From NCBI GenBank assembly GCA_030149815.1, contig JASLHI010000049.1, positions 1 through 64,000 of the forward strand: a stretch of DNA of 64,000 bases, in the 5' to 3' direction. The notes beneath the pieces are model-generated. The model made no database searches. It had not been told where the DNA came from and saw nothing but the letters and a program-made list of their open reading frames with translations. Positions 60,745 through 64,000 of the stretch are shown in pieces. Source of the stretch: Aquirhabdus sp. (lineage in GTDB: Bacteria; Pseudomonadota; Gammaproteobacteria; Pseudomonadales; Moraxellaceae). The first letter of the stretch is position 1, and the number at the start of each line of letters is the position of its first letter. Position numbers and translations under genes: made by a program.

Positions 60745-61455
60745 TTATTTAGTTTCTGGCCACTCAAATCGATAACCAACACCATAAACTGATTGAATCC
60801 AATCATGACGATCCGTCCGCTGTGCTGCATCACTGAGCTTGCGACGTATATTTTTGATATGACTATCGATGACTCGATCTACAACCTCAACGCCATTTGG
60901 ACTGATGTAATCCAACAATTGAGATCGAGTATATAGGCGTCCCGGATTTTTAATAAATATTTTTAATAATTTATATTCATAGGGTGTAAGCGTGAGCGGT
61001 TTATCATGGCAAATAATCTGTTGTCGAAATTCATTCACTTTAAAAACATGCGACTCTAAAGCATGCAGTTGACTCTGAGGATAACCTGCCAAAAGTGGAT
61101 TACGGCGTAGAACGGTCTGAACTCGCGCGACCAACTCACGCGGACTAAATGGTTTACAAATATAATCATCTGCACCAACCTTCAGTCCCACAAGTCGATC
61201 AATTTCTTCTGTCCGTGCGGTCACCATAATAATCGGTACTTGCGAAAACTGCCGAATCGCATGACACATGGTAATTCCATCAAGTCCTGGTAACATCAAA
61301 TCCAATACAATCAAGTCAGGTGGTGTATGACAAATCACATCGAAGGCATGCTGACCATTTCCATACACCCCGACTTCAAAACCAGCGTGAACTAAATAAT
61401 CCTCAATCAGACTCGCCAGTTCTTTTTCATCCTCAACCACCATTACATATGCCAC
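60745..61455 (-). CDS. BaeR-like response regulator
   Basis: 236 residues. The receiver domain has VVEDEKELA, LIVLDLMLPGLDG (phosphorylated Asp near 53), MVTARTEEIDRLVGLKVGADDYICKPFSPRELVARVQTVLRR; this last stretch is especially close to E. coli BaeR. The winged-helix domain ends VYGVGYRFEWPE. BaeR controls envelope-stress and efflux genes. It lies 17 bases after the sensor gene in the same operon. Confidence 0.88.
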   Translation of the reverse strand: MAYVMVVEDEKELASLIEDYLVHAGFEVGVYGNGQHAFDVICHTPPDLIVLDLMLPGLDGITMCHAIRQFSQVPIIMVTARTEEIDRLVGLKVGADDYICKPFSPRELVARVQTVLRRNPLLAGYPQSQLHALESHVFKVNEFRQQIICHDKPLTLTPYEYKLLKIFIKNPGRLYTRSQLLDYISPNGVEVVDRVIDSHIKNIRRKLSDAAQRTDRHDWIQSVYGVGYRFEWPETK

Positions 61456-61472
61456 GTCTATTCCTCTAACAC

Positions 61473-63101
61473 TTAAACTTCTGGATCAATCGGCTGAACT
61501 GGTAAACGTAATATCACTCGCAACCCTCCTAAAAAAGAGTGCTCAAATAAAAGTTCACCACCATGAGAAATTGCAACCTGACACGACAATGCCAACCCTA
61601 GACCCGCGCCCCCAGTTTCTCGGGTTCGAGAAGAGTCTGCGCGAAAGAAACGCTCACCTAAATGAGCCAAGACCGCATCAGATACACTCGGCAAACTATC
61701 ATCAACATAGAGCATCCAAAAAGTTTCTTTTTGAAAAGTTTGTAACGTTGAGCTAACACGAACAGTGCCACCTGAATTTGTATAACGGCGACTATTTTCC
61801 AATAAGTTCACCACAATCTGACGGATTCGATCAGGATCACCATAAACTTCAACATACGTTTCTGGTTCAATGATCTCCAGCGCCAAACCTTGTTCCTGCA
61901 TCCGTTCATTAAATGCTTCGCACTCATGCTGCACGATAAACCACGGCATAAATAAACGCCTTTCCAAAGAAAGCTTCCCAACGTCTGCACGCGCAAGATC
62001 ATAGACATCATCCAACAACCGAGATAATGAAAGCACTTGCCGGTGCATTAATTGCAAATGCTGGGGAGATGGGTCTCGAATACCATCTTGAATCGCTTCA
62101 ATTTGAGCCCGAAGTACACTGACAGGTGTCCGCAGCTCATGTGAAGTATCGGCAACCCACTGTCGCCGAGAAGATTCATGTTGGCTCAAGATATCAGCCA
62201 ACTGATTCATTTTTCTGCCTAACTCGCCAAGCTCATCGGAACGACCGATATTATTTTTGGTCGTGAATTCACCTTGAATCAAATGTTCCGCAGATTCCAT
62301 CAAACTTAAAATAGGCCGTCTAAAATGTCGTGCTAACAAACTGGCAACCACCGCGCTCAAGACAACACATCCGATGCCAATCCATAAAAGCTGCGTCTTT
62401 TGCTTGGCAAAGAAATCCATCGACAAGACATCCTTTGGATCAATCCCTGGCTTCAACGTTAAATATCCAACCACTCCTTGTAGCGTGCGGATTTCCCGCT
62501 TTGGAGCTGTCGCTGGAGCAGCCAATCCAGTCAGTAATACGCCATGAATATCCAACAGCCCAAGACGGCTCGCCACATCTAAACGATCGGGTTCAAATCT
62601 AGGAGGTGTAAAAAATGACTGCTCAAAAGGAAACTGAGGTTTGCCCATCGGAGACTCACCTCGATGATCCTCAAAAGGCGGCGCATGATCACCATGTTTG
62701 TCACCGAATTGTGCAGACATCTGCGGTGGAAAAGACCGCTGATCGTGCCGCACAAAATTCATGTCTGGCATCGGCATCATGTCTGAGTGATGATATCTTC
62801 CACTATTCATCGTTGAAAATATGAACGCTTTGTAGTGGTGTTTTAACCAATTCGTGTGGTCTTGATTTGAAAAATCAGGCCAATGCCCTTCTTGTTGATA
62901 TTCTTGTTGTAACTGCGTAACGAAACCATCTAGTTTTTTTGCTTCATTCTGCGTGACATAGGATGCAAAACTCGCCTGCATTGCAAAATCAAGCAACCAG
63001 AGCCCACCCAACGTAATTGTCACCGTCGTGAGAAGAATCGCCATAAACAAGCGCATCGCAATAGGCACGCGGATTGGAATCTGATTAAAAGCAGAGCGCA
63101 C
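61473..63101 (-). CDS. BaeS-like sensor histidine kinase with His/Met-rich periplasmic insert
   Basis: 542 residues, about 75 longer than E. coli BaeS. TM1 (about 18-42), a periplasmic domain, TM2 (about 238-258), HAMP (RRPILSLMESAEHLIQGEFT), the H box WVADTSHELRTPVSVLRAQIEAIQDG, N box NLLENSRRYTNSGG, and GGAGLGLALS are seen. The periplasmic region holds an insert at about 101-172 with six His and six Met (HHSDMMPMPDMNFVRHD, KHGDHAP), which suggests copper or silver sensing. The start is ATG 63101. It is divergent from the surface protein gene. Confidence 0.88.
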   Translation of the reverse strand: MRSAFNQIPIRVPIAMRLFMAILLTTVTITLGGLWLLDFAMQASFASYVTQNEAKKLDGFVTQLQQEYQQEGHWPDFSNQDHTNWLKHHYKAFIFSTMNSGRYHHSDMMPMPDMNFVRHDQRSFPPQMSAQFGDKHGDHAPPFEDHRGESPMGKPQFPFEQSFFTPPRFEPDRLDVASRLGLLDIHGVLLTGLAAPATAPKREIRTLQGVVGYLTLKPGIDPKDVLSMDFFAKQKTQLLWIGIGCVVLSAVVASLLARHFRRPILSLMESAEHLIQGEFTTKNNIGRSDELGELGRKMNQLADILSQHESSRRQWVADTSHELRTPVSVLRAQIEAIQDGIRDPSPQHLQLMHRQVLSLSRLLDDVYDLARADVGKLSLERRLFMPWFIVQHECEAFNERMQEQGLALEIIEPETYVEVYGDPDRIRQIVVNLLENSRRYTNSGGTVRVSSTLQTFQKETFWMLYVDDSLPSVSDAVLAHLGERFFRADSSRTRETGGAGLGLALSCQVAISHGGELLFEHSFLGGLRVILRLPVQPIDPEV

Positions 63102-63247
63102 GCAAGCTCATCCTCATCTAAATACTCCTTCACAACATGCCTAGTCTATGGCGACTTTGCAAGCATTCTGCGATCCATAATTAATCCACAATCGATATTC
63201 AGAGTGCATTCACCTTCAAAACTCGCAAGGATGGCAGGGTGAACAAT

Positions 63248-64000
63248 ATGCAGTTCAGCACACATAACCACTCGAACTTTCGACAAACACAATCGAGTCT
63301 TCTAACATTGGCGCTCTGCATCTCCTGCCCAGTCCACGCCGCCTTAAAAGAACTATCAGAATCGGATATGTCTGATATTCGAGGACAAGCGGCGCTCTAT
63401 ACGGAATATGTCGCTCCAGGACAAGACGGCAATAACAATGCAGTCGATGGAAGTACGACCTCCAATGTTGGATTTTTTCGTTTGGGTCTTAATGCCACGA
63501 TAGATCTCAATGCCAATATCCAGCATCTACAACTCGGATGCGGTGGGGTCAATGGTGCAGGATGTGACATTGACATCTCCAATCTGAGTCTGACAGGAGT
63601 GAATGCAGGAAGCGACGGGACTTATGCCAGCTCTGACGCCAAGATTACCAATCCATTTATTGAACTGGCGATCAAAAATCCAAATAGCCTATCTACACGA
63701 GAACTCGAAGGATTTCGCCTCGGTGCAGCCAGCATTCTGGGACGACTTTCCATCGGCACAAACTCCAACACCACCTCAACAACCGATGATACGGGGATCA
63801 AAAGCCTGAGTGGAAATCTCACCGTGAATCTTGTGAACGGAGTCTTGAATAACGTCAATATTGGAGGAGTCGCAACGACCACAGCGACAGTATCTAGCTA
63901 CACCTCTACTCAATCTCTATCGAGAGCATCTACAATTACTTTAGATGGAATCAGCGCGACAACAGGAACCGTGAAACTAGGAGGCATTCTCCCGACGATT
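63248..64000 (+). CDS. surface/pilus-like exported protein, 3' end missing
   Basis: The frame is open from ATG 63248 to the window end (251 codons). A signal peptide (hydrophobic LLTLALCISCPVHA, about 18-31) is followed by ALKELSESDMSDIRGQAALY, a motif that begins many Acinetobacter surface proteins such as those of the fil type and DUF6160. The rest is Gly/Asn/Ser/Thr-rich and beta-like (FRLGLNATIDLNANIQHLQLGCGG, NLTVNLVNGVLNNVNIGG). A CAGGGTG ribosome site lies seven bases upstream. It probably encodes an adhesin or pilus-like protein; the family name is tentative. Confidence 0.65.
   Translation, partial: MQFSTHNHSNFRQTQSSLLTLALCISCPVHAALKELSESDMSDIRGQAALYTEYVAPGQDGNNNAVDGSTTSNVGFFRLGLNATIDLNANIQHLQLGCGGVNGAGCDIDISNLSLTGVNAGSDGTYASSDAKITNPFIELAIKNPNSLSTRELEGFRLGAASILGRLSIGTNSNTTSTTDDTGIKSLSGNLTVNLVNGVLNNVNIGGVATTTATVSSYTSTQSLSRASTITLDGISATTGTVKLGGILPTI

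Noticed and set aside
1..64000. tRNA genes, CRISPR arrays, prophage or transposase genes
   Set aside because: Gene gaps were read for tRNA-like T-loop motifs, regular repeats and transposase or integrase motifs; none was convincing.

Overview
The window looks like a chromosomal segment of a gammaproteobacterium of the family Moraxellaceae, related to Acinetobacter. Four things point there: the division and cell-wall block murG-murC-ddl-ftsQ-ftsA-ftsZ-lpxC in that order, the AdeT-like solute-binding protein next to a TatT-like lipoprotein, the Acinetobacter-like surface protein at the right edge, and moderate base composition with AT-rich intergenic DNA. The species cannot be fixed from the sequence alone. 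No rRNA, tRNA, CRISPR array, transposase or integrase was seen.

Layout. 1-3.5 kb: a gene start leaving the left edge, a rhombosortase, an AdeT-like solute-binding protein and a TatT-like lipoprotein. 3.7-6.5 kb: pnp and rpsO, with a long hairpin in the pnp leader. 6.7-9.2 kb: a two-gene cassette of a PhyH-like dioxygenase and a PKMT-like methyltransferase. 9.3-16.8 kb: a CDF metal exporter divergent from a QseBC/PmrAB-like two-component system, followed by a lipid A glycosylation-type operon (NaxD-like deacetylase, GT2, GtrA, ArnT-like). 16.8-22.6 kb: an accessory RHS island with a large secreted RHS protein, a small membrane ORF, an orphan toxin tail overlapping a small candidate immunity ORF, and an AraC gene remnant. 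22.8-28.2 kb: an AraC regulator, ferritin-like hydrolase, FAD monooxygenase, truB, and an ECF sigma factor with a zinc-type anti-sigma.

28.3-31.4 kb: a bufferin-type operon. It encodes a DoxX protein, a Cys-rich exported precursor with two identical 22-residue repeats, a DUF692/MNIO enzyme and a DUF2063 partner. An ECF-type promoter motif lies upstream of the precursor, and a strong hairpin separates precursor from enzyme. 31.5-35.7 kb: housekeeping and unknown genes (CBS, DUF2459, GST, YcgN, M23 peptidase, DciA/DUF721). 35.7-44.4 kb: lpxC and the division and cell-wall block. 44.8-47.9 kb: small accessory genes, including an isolated Wzz-like gene flanked by short direct repeats. 47.9-56.5 kb: gshB, pyrE, xthA, a methyltransferase, lptG/lptF, pepA, holC and a conserved unknown. 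56.6-60.5 kb: small orphan genes, then an SPFH protein and a TonB-C/AgmX-like membrane protein. 60.7-64 kb: a BaeSR-like two-component system with a His/Met-rich sensor, and a surface protein gene cut by the right edge.

The most interesting regions are the bufferin operon with its likely ECF control, the RHS island with an uncharacterised C-terminal domain and an orphan module, the dioxygenase/methyltransferase cassette, and the linkage of a two-component system to a NaxD/ArnT lipid A operon. All functions are inferred from recognisable motifs and context; no database search was run.
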